Source: Nitrosomonas eutropha (GTDB lineage: Bacteria; Pseudomonadota; Gammaproteobacteria; Burkholderiales; Nitrosomonadaceae). Taken from it: 45,514 nt of DNA. The notes below the pieces were generated by a model. It saw only the letters and a program-made list of their open reading frames with translations, had not been told where the DNA came from and did not search any database. The position numbers and the translations under genes were made by a program. The stretch covers positions 1 through 45,514 of the forward strand of contig NZ_QICQ01000024.1 of the NCBI RefSeq assembly GCF_003201195.1, given 5' to 3'. Positions 37,034 to 45,514 of this stretch are shown here, one piece after another (positions within the stretch are counted from its first letter, which is position 1; every line of letters starts with the position of its first letter).

Positions 37034-38125
37034 ATGGACAACAAATATTCCCCGGATTCCCGTTTTTTCTGGTATTTAGCGCTTATCGGCATTGTCAGCG
37101 CCCTGATTTATCTGCTAAGTCCCATTCTCACGCCTTTTTTACTGGCAGCAGGTATTGCCTATATTTGTAATCCGATAGTTACCTGGCTTGAAGTCAGAAA
37201 AGTTCCCAGGACGCTGAGTACCGTTTTTGTCATGCTGATGGCAATCGGTATTTTTATCACCATGATTTTGATTATGTTGCCATTGTTTGAAAAAGAGATC
37301 TCGCGTCTGATTGAGCGTATCCCTTCTTTTCTCGATATGCTTAGTAATCGCCTTATCCCGTGGGTGGAAGGAGTTTTTAATATTGAATTGCAGATTGATG
37401 TTGATATGCTCAAGGATTTACTGGCAGAACACTGGCAAAGTGCAGGTGGGGTGGCTGCCAGGGCACTGCCAACCTTGAAAAGTGGCGGGTTGGTGATACT
37501 GGGGTTTTTAATAAATCTGATATTAGTACCAGTGGTACTGTTCTATCTGCTGCGAGACTGGAATATTCTGATTAAACAAGCGGGGGAGTTAATTCCGCCG
37601 GCATGGCAAAAACAGATCTTTACCGTATCCAGAGAAGCAGACGATGTGCTGGCTGAATTCATGCGTGGAGAAATAGCGGTAATCACCATCATGAGTATCT
37701 ATTACGTAACGGGGTTATGGCTGGTTGGGTTAGAGTTCTCTTTACCGATTGGGCTACTATCCGGTGTGCTGGTATTTGTGCCCTATCTGGGAACAATAAC
37801 TGGTTTGACATTGGCGACTTTCGCTGCTCTGACACAATTTCAGGAATGGAGCAGCATAATAATAGTTTGGGTTGTAATTGGATCAGGACAACTACTGGAA
37901 GGTATGCTGATTACTCCCAGATTAGTAGGAGAGCGGATTGGTTTACATCCGGTAGCAGTAATCTTTTCATTAATGGCGTTTGGTCAGCTATTTGGTTTTA
38001 TCGGGATTCTGCTAGCACTACCAATCAGCGCAATTCTGCTGGTTCTACTCAGGCATCTGCATACGCAGTATATGGAGGTCATGGAGGATGATGAAACTCG
38101 GGCGGCAAAGGTATGGCATGAATAA
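37034..38125 (+). CDS. AI-2E family transporter (PerM type)
   Basis: 363 residues with seven to eight membrane helices and a large soluble loop (about 80-150, [22 protein letters not shown]). Family marks are [55 protein letters not shown] and [25 protein letters not shown]. These proteins export small molecules or exchange ions; the substrate here is unknown. The divergent purM-perM pair is common in proteobacteria. Confidence 0.9.
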   Translation: MDNKYSPDSRFFWYLALIGIVSALIYLLSPILTPFLLAAGIAYICNPIVTWLEVRKVPRTLSTVFVMLMAIGIFITMILIMLPLFEKEISRLIERIPSFLDMLSNRLIPWVEGVFNIELQIDVDMLKDLLAEHWQSAGGVAARALPTLKSGGLVILGFLINLILVPVVLFYLLRDWNILIKQAGELIPPAWQKQIFTVSREADDVLAEFMRGEIAVITIMSIYYVTGLWLVGLEFSLPIGLLSGVLVFVPYLGTITGLTLATFAALTQFQEWSSIIIVWVVIGSGQLLEGMLITPRLVGERIGLHPVAVIFSLMAFGQLFGFIGILLALPISAILLVLLRHLHTQYMEVMEDDETRAAKVWHE

Positions 38126-38191
38126 ATACACCGAGCTGTCTCACTCTGAAATTCCTGCTTATTCTTGTCTTGACAAAATTATTATGAAGTT

Positions 38192-39574
38192 ATGGTACGT
38201 ATAGGAGTAGTTATATGTGTTGTTGCAACAATTTCAGGCTGTTTGTCGCCGATCGCCCTGAATCGGGCGGTTGAGTTGTATGATCAGGCTGCCCTTCGCT
38301 CGGAATCAAGGCAACTTTTAATTAACATTGCGCGCGCTCAGCATCATGAACCGCTACATTTCACTCGGGTCTCCAGCATTGCTGCGACATTTGATTTTAG
38401 TGCCAGTGCGGGCGCCACACCAGCATTAACCGGAGAACGCGGTGGCATGCTGGCCCCCATTTTTGGTGGCAGTGTGTCGGAGAGTCCTACTTTCAGCATT
38501 GATCCGATTGCCAGCGATGAATTTACCAAACGCCTGTTGACTCCCTTCAGCCAGCACAAATTGACACTGTTACTGCGTCAGCATTTTGATATTGATTTGA
38601 TGCTGCGCATGATGGCGCAAGAAGTCCGTTTGCTTGATTCCGGGCTATATAGCACTGCTCAGGATGCGCCGGTCTCTGAAAAACCTGAAAAACGAGGTCG
38701 TCATCACAGGATGCGTTTAGAGGCTAAAAAAGGCACGGCAGAGGAAACAGGTAAGAGGGGAAGTGAAGCCGGACATTTTTTTTCTTATTTTCCACTTACC
38801 AGCGAGCAGGAACGCCGCATGCGTTTCCGGCAGCATATATATCAGCACCAAGCCGCCTATCGTAATAATCCATCGGATCGTACCGGCTACGAAATGTTTC
38901 GTCGTATCGTTCTCCATCTCTCCGCAATTCAGGATCAAAATCAGCTCTACGCCGAGCCTTTGATATTTGAGCGTAGCTGGAAAATTGCTGATAGTGGCAT
39001 TTCAGCAGAAGGATTATTTCAGGCTATTGAAAAAGATTTTGCCGTGGATCATGACTCGGAAAAAAACATTTACACACTGAGCAAACAACTGCCAGGTCCG
39101 ATTCTCATCACTAACTACGATCCTAATATTCTCTGTTGTGAAGAGCGTGCGGAGCTGGATGATCTGATCAATCCATGGGTTGAGAATGATGTCGCTTTTG
39201 ATATTCGCCCGGGTTATCCGGGGGGAGAATGGCCAATTCAGGGCGCGTTCAGGCTCAGGAGTTTTCATAGTATACTTAACTTCCTGAGCCATGCACTGGG
39301 AGAAGAAGCGGAATATTATGTAGAAAAAGACTCGCGCACACCCCCCCTTGCCGGTAATGAGAATCCCGCACAAACCATGGGCATGATTGTTGCTGATAAA
39401 CAGCCTGGCAATATTGATATGTTTGCTTATTCACACGGAAAGTATTACACGGTGGATACGACCGGTGAAGAGACTCACTGGAATCGAAATGCCTTCCAAT
39501 TACTTTATGTGTTGTTCCGGCTGACGATTACCGACACCAAATCATTGGGAATTCCCATTACGATCTCAAAATAA
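38192..39574 (+). CDS. Lipoprotein of unknown function
   Basis: 460 residues. The lipobox ISGC (Cys17) marks a lipoprotein, although the signal sequence is short and has only one Arg. The N-terminal block NRAVELYDQAALRSESRQLLINIARAQHHEPLHFTRVSSIAATFDF resembles an uncharacterised lipoprotein family I recall from Pseudomonas and Burkholderia. A very basic, probably disordered stretch lies at about 165-195 (EKPEKRGRHHRMRLEAKKG). The C-terminal half is a mixed domain with no motif I recognise. TTGACA lies at 38170-38175, but no matching -10 box is seen upstream of the start. Confidence 0.75.
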   Translation: MVRIGVVICVVATISGCLSPIALNRAVELYDQAALRSESRQLLINIARAQHHEPLHFTRVSSIAATFDFSASAGATPALTGERGGMLAPIFGGSVSESPTFSIDPIASDEFTKRLLTPFSQHKLTLLLRQHFDIDLMLRMMAQEVRLLDSGLYSTAQDAPVSEKPEKRGRHHRMRLEAKKGTAEETGKRGSEAGHFFSYFPLTSEQERRMRFRQHIYQHQAAYRNNPSDRTGYEMFRRIVLHLSAIQDQNQLYAEPLIFERSWKIADSGISAEGLFQAIEKDFAVDHDSEKNIYTLSKQLPGPILITNYDPNILCCEERAELDDLINPWVENDVAFDIRPGYPGGEWPIQGAFRLRSFHSILNFLSHALGEEAEYYVEKDSRTPPLAGNENPAQTMGMIVADKQPGNIDMFAYSHGKYYTVDTTGEETHWNRNAFQLLYVLFRLTITDTKSLGIPITISK

Positions 39575-39670
39575 ATATGTGTCACAGGAATTATCCGTCT
39601 GAAAGGTATTCATCTTCAAAAATCCAGCCAGGTGGCCGACTCGATGTAATGGCTCCTCGAGATACCCAGG

Positions 39671-41701
39671 TTACTCCTGCACATTAACTGACGATGTAAT
39701 GCTGTGTTCGTTTTGATTTGTCGCTTGCGATTCCATTCGCATAATCCAGTAATACAGCGCAGCTAACAGCAGCATAAACGCGATCCCGCCTAGCCACAGC
39801 GAAGTCTTGGCAAATTCGTCATCTACCAATGTTAATGGTGCATCCCTACCGGAAAATGTAATAATAGCTGCCAGTACCACGCCTATCAGGCTTTCACCTA
39901 CGATCATCCCCGATGCCAGCAGCACGCCTAGTTGTTTGATGGTATCAGCGCGCGGCCCAGATTTACATTCAGCGCAATGATTGAATACAGCGTCGGCCAA
40001 AGCGCCTGACACCACTATCAGCGTAGTCGATGTTGGCAGATACATTCCCAGTCCCACTCCCAGTGGCGGCAGCCTGGTAGCTGTTTGAGTGCGTGCCAGC
40101 AGTTCATCAATGACTACAGCTGTAACTCCAATCAGCGCACCTATGCCAAGCAGATTCCAGGCGACGCTGTTCTCGATCACGCCTTGTGCCAATGTCGAAA
40201 TCAAATCCGCTTGTGGTGCAGGTAGCGCACGTGTCGGCTCAGCACCTGGTGCACCGACAAAACTGTAGGCCTCGCGTAGTAAATCCAATACCGGAGGGAT
40301 GATAATTGCGCCTGCGACAACGCCAATCACTAGCGCTACCTGTTGCTTCCACGGTGTGGCATCCACCAGTTGTCCAGTCTTGAGATCTTGCAGGTTGTCA
40401 TTGGCAATAGTGGCTCCAGCGAAAATAATGGAGGTGGCAAATAGTGCATACGCTACTAGCGCCTGTGCCTCGTCACCAGGGTACAGGTGTCCGAAGCCGA
40501 GCATCAGCAGCAGTGAAACCACGATGATGACCAAAATCCCTATCCCCGATAGCGGGCTGTTGCTGGAGCCAATCAAGCCAGCCATATAACCGCATACGGC
40601 TGCGACCAAAATTGTGATGAGTAAAATAAAAAGTGTAGTGCCTGCCACCAGCGGCATCACATGCGCATGCAGTCCGCTGGTGCGGACGAAATCCATGAGC
40701 AGCCAGATGATGGGTACGATGGTGATGGCAATGACTAGAGACACGATGGAGATTGGGATATCGCATTCAGTGCGTGGCAACGCATCGCCATGCCTGGCCT
40801 TGCGCATACGGGTTGAACGCCAGGCATTCTGTAAACCGCTGATGACTGGCCGCGCCAGTTTGACCAGTGCCCATACCGCAGCTACGCCGATGGTGCCTGC
40901 GCCCAGAAAGCGTACTTTTTCTGACCACACGGCTTGCGCCAACTGTGCAGCCGAACCGTTTGCTACATCAAGCAAGGTGCTGTAATGTGGAACTGCCCAT
41001 CCCCATCCTACCAACGCACCTACCAGCATGGCCAGCCCGACCCACAAGCCTACCAGATGTCCCACGGCAAATAGTGCCAGCGACAAGCTGAAGTCAAATC
41101 CCGTCACACTGCGCGTACCCACGTTGAAGTAGTGCGAAACGGAAGCAGCAAATAACCTGGTTGCTACAATCACAGCAAAAACTGCTGAGCTGATGCTCCC
41201 AACAATCACTACTCGCAACCCGATACGACCGATTGAGTGATTCCCTTCATCATTGCCGGAACGTCCGGTCTCGGTACCGACCTTCAACACCTCGGCACAA
41301 GCCACACCTTCAGGGTACGGTAAGTCTGAATTAGTCACCAGTGCCCGCCGCAGCGGAATGGTGTACATCACGCCCAGCACGCCGCCGGTCAGGCAAATGC
41401 CGAATGTCATCCAAAACGGAAAATCCTGCCACCAGCCGATCATGATCAGGCCTGGTAATACAAAAACAATCGCCGACAGCGTGCCCGCCGCTGATGCTAC
41501 TGTTTGTACAATGTTGTTTTCCTGGATGGTTACATGCTGGAACTTGCGCAGCACCGCCATCGAAATTACTGCCGCCGGAATCGACGTGGCAAACGTGAGT
41601 CCCGCCTTTAGCCCAAAATAAATATTGGCAGCAGTAAATATCAGTGTAATAAAAATGCCAATAACAATACCGCGCAATGTCAGTTCAGATTGGGGAGCCA
41701 T
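39671..41701 (-). CDS. OPT family oligopeptide transporter
   Basis: 676 residues with about 14-16 hydrophobic segments. Marks of the OPT/YSL family are LRGIVIGIFITLIFTAANIYFGLKAGLTFATSIPAAVISMAV at the N-terminus, IPLRRALVTNSDLPYPEGVACAEVLKVG and GLGMYLPTSTTLIVVSGAL. The family carries peptides or metal-chelate complexes. The last ~25 residues are a soluble tail. It stands alone, converging with the lipoprotein gene. Confidence 0.93.
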   Translation of the reverse strand: MAPQSELTLRGIVIGIFITLIFTAANIYFGLKAGLTFATSIPAAVISMAVLRKFQHVTIQENNIVQTVASAAGTLSAIVFVLPGLIMIGWWQDFPFWMTFGICLTGGVLGVMYTIPLRRALVTNSDLPYPEGVACAEVLKVGTETGRSGNDEGNHSIGRIGLRVVIVGSISSAVFAVIVATRLFAASVSHYFNVGTRSVTGFDFSLSLALFAVGHLVGLWVGLAMLVGALVGWGWAVPHYSTLLDVANGSAAQLAQAVWSEKVRFLGAGTIGVAAVWALVKLARPVISGLQNAWRSTRMRKARHGDALPRTECDIPISIVSLVIAITIVPIIWLLMDFVRTSGLHAHVMPLVAGTTLFILLITILVAAVCGYMAGLIGSSNSPLSGIGILVIIVVSLLLMLGFGHLYPGDEAQALVAYALFATSIIFAGATIANDNLQDLKTGQLVDATPWKQQVALVIGVVAGAIIIPPVLDLLREAYSFVGAPGAEPTRALPAPQADLISTLAQGVIENSVAWNLLGIGALIGVTAVVIDELLARTQTATRLPPLGVGLGMYLPTSTTLIVVSGALADAVFNHCAECKSGPRADTIKQLGVLLASGMIVGESLIGVVLAAIITFSGRDAPLTLVDDEFAKTSLWLGGIAFMLLLAALYYWIMRMESQATNQNEHSITSSVNVQE

Positions 41702-41922
41702 GGGATTTGAGTTGATTTGGTAGAGGCGCTCGCATCATCCTGGGTGATGCTGTAGTTTTGTAAAAAAAGTAGATAAGCACAGTGTATCCGCTGCAGTATT
41801 GGCTCCATGGCGGTTTGACTCATTAAATTCTTTGTCTGGCCCAGATCGTACCGATGAACTATTGCCGTTAATGCCAGAGTTCATTAAATTATTTAGTATA
41901 GAAAAAATAACAGATAGTGTCG

Positions 41923-44103
41923 TTAGGCGCTTACAGTTGTTTGGCTACATAAGTTTTCTTGCAAAGCATCCGTATCACTCATTGATCTTTTCAGGCTGGC
42001 CTGATTGAAGGCAGGGAAGCGAAGAAAGCCATTGTTCTTTGAGGTATCCAGTAATTCTTTCATGATAGATCCATGTCTCCCGACAGCAACACACCATAAT
42101 TTCGTACGAGTCAGCGCAACAAATATCTGGTTTCGAGCAATCATCTCTTTTTCCGGGCTTTTGGCTTGTAAAGCTCCCGCCATGTGAAGATTGAGGGCAT
42201 AGACTTTGTATGCTTCATTACCTTTGGCTCGCCGAATACTTGAAATCGTTACATATCCTGCTTGATGAAATTGATCCTTGTTTTGGTTGTTCAGGGAGAG
42301 AACCCTGATGCCAAGTGTACGGAGGCGATCCTCAATTTGCGGGAACAGATAGCGTGTGGGCTCAAGGCCAACGATTGCAATATCTTCTGGACGAAGACCT
42401 GATTCAAGATCACGGTGAATACTGGTTGCAACGAAATCAACATCTTCTGCCTGGCTTAAGCTCTCATGAATCACCAAGATTGTTGATTTGTCCAACGGTG
42501 CTCCGAACTCGGGATTGTCAATGGGGTGGCCACTTGTCTTGTCCGGACGCTGGAGCATAACGGTGGCACATGCCTTTACGCTTGCTGCACTGAAATCACC
42601 TTCTACCACTTGGTAACCCAAAGCGATCCAGTCTTCTTTACGTGTGATTCCTTGAAGTGGCCCCCCTTCTCGAAATAACCCCATGTTGATGGCATGTGCT
42701 GCTAAAAGAATCTGACGAGGAGTTCGATAGCAACAATTCATATTATGCGCCTTCTGCATGCCGCTCGCATAGCTGCCAGATAGATCAATACAAGGACGAC
42801 CTTGCTCGTCCCTGCCAAATATCTCTGAGGCATTCGGGACGATCAGAGAATCTACTCCTTGTGCTTCGTCATAAGCCCAATAGAGGCGTTTTGGTGCACG
42901 TAGCGCATGATGAGCTATTCGATAGAAAGATGCCGGCAGATCTTGTCCTTCGTCAATAACGATGGCGTCGAGCAATGATGGACAACTTTTGCATTCTTCT
43001 TCGAGGTTGCGGCAGGCAGCTTCATATGCTGATTCTCCATGGATTGTCATTTTCTCTGCATCCCCAAAACTCAAGAAGCGACATTTCCACCGGAATGCCA
43101 ATTCACGATAGAAGCCGGTGAGTTCCTTGCTTCCCCATGCATGCCAGATATGCAACTTATTCCAGTCAGGGGTTGCGCCGGTTAATCGTCGGTAGTGCTT
43201 ATCAATAAGATTTCGAATTTGTTGGTAAAGTGAACGACTCCAGAAAACAAATGCAATTTCCCAATCCGGATTAGATGCATGCATCTGTGCAACTCGTCTT
43301 GTAAACAAGACTGTTTTGCCACTTCCGGCGATTCCACGCATGCGCTGGGGACCTTCAGGGACTTCCTGAGAAATTCGATCTTGCTTCTCATCCAAAATAC
43401 GCAAACGGCTTTCAACGGCATGAATCACCCTGCTATGGCAAGAAACAGGGGCACCTGGATTGGGTTGTCTAGGTGGCTCGGTCGTAGCGATACCTCGAAA
43501 TACTCCGAGAATTTGCTCCCATTGAGCATCGTCAAGTGTGGGCATATAGGCAGATGAAACAGCTTTAACCTGTTGCCTGAAAGATGTCTGTAAAATATCT
43601 TCTTCAAGCCAGACAACACCATTTGTACTTGGATGTTTCGAAAAACCTTGCATAGCCCATTCAGAGGCTGAAATGAACGGCAGTACAACCCGGTACTCGA
43701 ATGGTATTTTAAGTTTTTCTAACATCGGGCTTGGTTTAAATAACGCCCTGACTTCAAATAGTTGCGCTTCGATCTGGCTTATAGGAGACATGCTGTCAGC
43801 GTACCAGTCGCGCATTTGCCAGTCGTGGCCCTCAATTGCTGCGATATTTCCAATCGTGCAGCCCTTGCTTTCAAAGATCCATATGCCGAAGCGGCGATGA
43901 ATCATGAGGAAATCAGGCTCACTTCGCCCTCGTTTACTCGTTGCGAAGATAGGGTATCGGTAGTACGCAACACCTTCATCCTGCTCAAAAGCGTTCTTGA
44001 GCGCATTCCACAGTTGACGTTGCCCCTTGTTGTTGTCGTTGGGGTAATTGGGATTAAATTTCATGTTAATTGGATTTAACGGAATTACATCGAGGTAGTG
44101 CAT
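41923..44103 (-). CDS. NERD nuclease domain fused to a superfamily I helicase
   Basis: 726 residues. The N-terminal ~120 residues are a NERD domain: Asp64 in EPDFLMI and Glu78 and Lys80 in IFESKG form the PD-(D/E)xK-like active site. A linker of about 80 residues is followed by a UvrD/Rep-like helicase with Walker A IAGSGKT (258-264), Walker B with DEGQD (384-388) and a C-terminal RNQIFVALTRTK block (motif VI). All key residues look intact. Such NERD-helicase proteins occur in mobile and defence islands; a role in foreign DNA degradation or repair is inferred. The start ATG at 44103 has a ribosome site too close; Met14 is an alternative. It lies beside tpm and an IS. Confidence 0.88.
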   Translation of the reverse strand: MHYLDVIPLNPINMKFNPNYPNDNNKGQRQLWNALKNAFEQDEGVAYYRYPIFATSKRGRSEPDFLMIHRRFGIWIFESKGCTIGNIAAIEGHDWQMRDWYADSMSPISQIEAQLFEVRALFKPSPMLEKLKIPFEYRVVLPFISASEWAMQGFSKHPSTNGVVWLEEDILQTSFRQQVKAVSSAYMPTLDDAQWEQILGVFRGIATTEPPRQPNPGAPVSCHSRVIHAVESRLRILDEKQDRISQEVPEGPQRMRGIAGSGKTVLFTRRVAQMHASNPDWEIAFVFWSRSLYQQIRNLIDKHYRRLTGATPDWNKLHIWHAWGSKELTGFYRELAFRWKCRFLSFGDAEKMTIHGESAYEAACRNLEEECKSCPSLLDAIVIDEGQDLPASFYRIAHHALRAPKRLYWAYDEAQGVDSLIVPNASEIFGRDEQGRPCIDLSGSYASGMQKAHNMNCCYRTPRQILLAAHAINMGLFREGGPLQGITRKEDWIALGYQVVEGDFSAASVKACATVMLQRPDKTSGHPIDNPEFGAPLDKSTILVIHESLSQAEDVDFVATSIHRDLESGLRPEDIAIVGLEPTRYLFPQIEDRLRTLGIRVLSLNNQNKDQFHQAGYVTISSIRRAKGNEAYKVYALNLHMAGALQAKSPEKEMIARNQIFVALTRTKLWCVAVGRHGSIMKELLDTSKNNGFLRFPAFNQASLKRSMSDTDALQENLCSQTTVSA

Positions 44104-44326
44104 CCTTGGTTGGCTCTATTTGCATAGGCTCACCGTATATAAGAGTTACATCAACTCTGGAGTTACTTGCAACGACAGTGTAGGGGAAAAGTTCAATTTT
44201 GATTGATCATTACAAATGCAGGGCAGGGTTATTGCAAGGAATGTTATTGCGAATGTACTGTGCTCCACCTCAAGAAACATATCAAAAAATTTGACTTCCA
44301 GCTTGTTCCCCACGCCGTTTGTTGAT

Positions 44327-44989
44327 TTATACAGCCAGTCGTTGGAGTTGGTACACTGCTGTGGCAAGTTTTGTCAGGCCACGTGCAGCAAAACCAGGTT
44401 CTTGGGGAAGGATATCGTTTCGTTCCAGCAGCTTGACACACCAGCGGGGTGAATAGCACTTCAGTACCTCGGCTTCTTCAACTGAAAACGGTGGCCCAAC
44501 CATTTCCTGCTGCTGATATTCAAGTGTGATCAGCAAACCGCTACAACCAGCCGGCAGACATGTCATGAGTTCGTTTATATAGGGTACGCGCAGCTCGGGT
44601 GGCAGAGCGATCAGCGCAGCACGATCGTAGATACCGCTACAATCGGAAAGCAGCGCTGCATCCAGCGCAAAAGTATCGCCGCAGATCACCTCAATGTTCC
44701 TGGCTGTGTAATGTGTGCCATAGTGAGATTCTCTCACCGCAGGTTTCAGGCCATGCTCGGCAAAAAACTGCTGTACTGCCAGTAGTGAAAGCTCTACACC
44801 CAATACACGGTAGCCTTGCGCAGCCAGCCAAGCCATATCCAATGATTTGCCAGTCAGTGGAACAAATATCTTGCTGCCAGTTGGTAGATCAAGTGTTGGC
44901 CAGTATTTCTGCAGTAACGGCTGTACGCGTAGTTGATGAAAACCGGTACGCCCTTCGTGCCAGCTTTGTAGCCAGAATTCATGTTCCAT
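44327..44989 (-). CDS. tpm: Thiopurine S-methyltransferase family protein
   Basis: 220 residues. The TPMT pattern is clear: FWLQSWHEGRTGFHQ at the start, IFVPLTGKSLDMAWLAAQGYRVLGVELS (SAM-binding) and GIYDRAALIALPPELR. In bacteria these enzymes methylate thiopurines and also selenium and tellurium compounds; the native substrate is unclear. No ribosome site is seen before the ATG, and the transposase gene stops only 21 bases upstream, so the IS has probably landed on its leader. Confidence 0.9.
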   Translation of the reverse strand: MEHEFWLQSWHEGRTGFHQLRVQPLLQKYWPTLDLPTGSKIFVPLTGKSLDMAWLAAQGYRVLGVELSLLAVQQFFAEHGLKPAVRESHYGTHYTARNIEVICGDTFALDAALLSDCSGIYDRAALIALPPELRVPYINELMTCLPAGCSGLLITLEYQQQEMVGPPFSVEEAEVLKCYSPRWCVKLLERNDILPQEPGFAARGLTKLATAVYQLQRLAV

Positions 44990-45010
44990 TGTGTTTAGAG
45001 TATTTTTGGT

Positions 45011-45514
45011 TTACTTGTTTACATATCCACATGAAGCGAAGTAGTTGGCACACTCCTCCGGAGTGAACAGATCCAATACTTTGCCGATCTGTGCCCATAA
45101 GGCATCCATGGTTCGTTTGGCGGCTTTGCGTTTGGAGAACATTTTCTCGATTGGATTCAGATCAGGTGAATACGGTGGTAAGTAGAGCAGCGTGGCACCT
45201 GCCGCTTCAATGGCTGCGCGGACGCCTGGAACCTTGTGACAAGACAGGTTGTCGGCCACCACAATGTCACCTGGCTGCAGCGTGGGGCACAGACAGGTTT
45301 GAATATAGGCGAGAAACGCGGCCCCGTTCATTGGGCCGTCGAGCACTAACGGAGCGGTGATCGCATCGTGACGCAGTCCCGCAATGAAGGTGGTGCTCTT
45401 CCAGTGGCCGTGGGGCACCGAAGCCACACAGCGCTGGCCGCGCGACGCGCGACCTCGCTGTCGCGTCATGTTGGTGGTCGTTGCCGTCTCATCCAGGAAG
45501 ACCAGGTGACGGCA
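45011..45514 (-). mobile_element. IS630-type transposase gene, 5' part outside the window
   Basis: An open frame runs from the right edge ([20 protein letters not shown]) to the stop at 45011, giving 167 residues of the DDE_3 catalytic domain. The three acidic residues are visible: Asp in FLDET, Asp in [10 protein letters not shown] and Glu in [10 protein letters not shown]. The ATG at 45469 is internal, not the start. The helix-turn-helix part lies beyond the window. The left end of the element must lie between 44990 and 45010 or very near; I could not define its inverted repeat. Confidence 0.9.

Noticed and set aside
38170..38196. TTGACA followed by TATGGT as a promoter of the unknown lipoprotein
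   Set aside because: The -10 candidate overlaps the start codon, so the transcript would begin inside the gene, and there is no later in-frame start before the lipobox.
41702..41922. Plus-strand frame starting at 41799 between the OPT gene and the NERD-helicase gene
   Set aside because: It runs into the helicase gene on the other strand and has no ribosome site or known motif, so it is read as chance.
44146..44326. Minus-strand frame in the gap between tpm and the NERD-helicase gene
   Set aside because: The frame overlaps tpm in another phase and shows no recognisable domain or ribosome site; the gap seems non-coding.

Overview
The window looks like a chromosomal segment of a betaproteobacterial ammonia oxidiser of the Nitrosomonas type. 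The left edge carries the C-terminal end of an AmoD/PmoD-like membrane protein followed by copC and copD, the order seen downstream of amoCAB in Nitrosomonas. The lpt-rpoN-hpf-ptsN-hprK block, the single-enzyme housekeeping genes and the OPT transporter fit that group. The assignment rests on gene order and recalled protein families, not on a database search.

Layout. 1-3.6 kb: a copper block on + (AmoD-like tail, CopC, a CopD fused to a cytochrome c and a thioredoxin-like domain, a secreted His-rich protein), closed by a strong hairpin. 4.0-5.7 kb: an MsbA-like ABC half-transporter whose ATPase motifs are almost all lost. By eye these first 5.7 kb are more A/T-rich than the rest. 5.8-8.1 kb: yciB, mutY and 5-formyl-THF cyclo-ligase on +. 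8.2-14.6 kb: a long minus-strand cluster read lptC-lptA-lptB-rpoN-hpf-ptsN-hprK-ubiX, joining LPS export, sigma-54, ribosome hibernation and the nitrogen-PTS. Two copies of a ~95 bp diverged repeat sit in its gaps. 14.9-22.3 kb: a plus-strand run nadA, ybhP-like, clsB, then pcnB-folK-dNK-panB-panC, with several 4-base start/stop overlaps. 22.4-25.5 kb: glgP and orn on minus. 25.6-28.2 kb: M48 protease, phhB and rsgA on +, overlapping at every junction.

28.2-31.5 kb (minus): secreted FKBP, a REC-GGDEF-EAL protein with key residues changed in all three domains, and an EI24/CysZ-like membrane protein. 31.6-33.2 kb (+): two small envelope proteins and a small CxxC thioredoxin-like protein, ending in a hairpin terminator shared with rsmB. 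33.3-37.0 kb (minus): rsmB, a DUF3108 protein, purN, purM. 37.0-39.6 kb (+): a PerM/AI-2E transporter and a lipoprotein of unknown function. 39.7-45.5 kb (minus): OPT transporter, then an accessory stretch with a NERD nuclease-helicase, a TPMT-like methyltransferase and a truncated IS630-type transposase at the right edge.

Most of the window is ordinary housekeeping. The parts worth a second look are the degenerate ABC exporter, the CopD-cytochrome-redoxin fusion with its His-rich partner, the degenerate c-di-GMP protein, the NERD-helicase next to an IS, and the dispersed repeat. I saw no rRNA, tRNA or CRISPR array.
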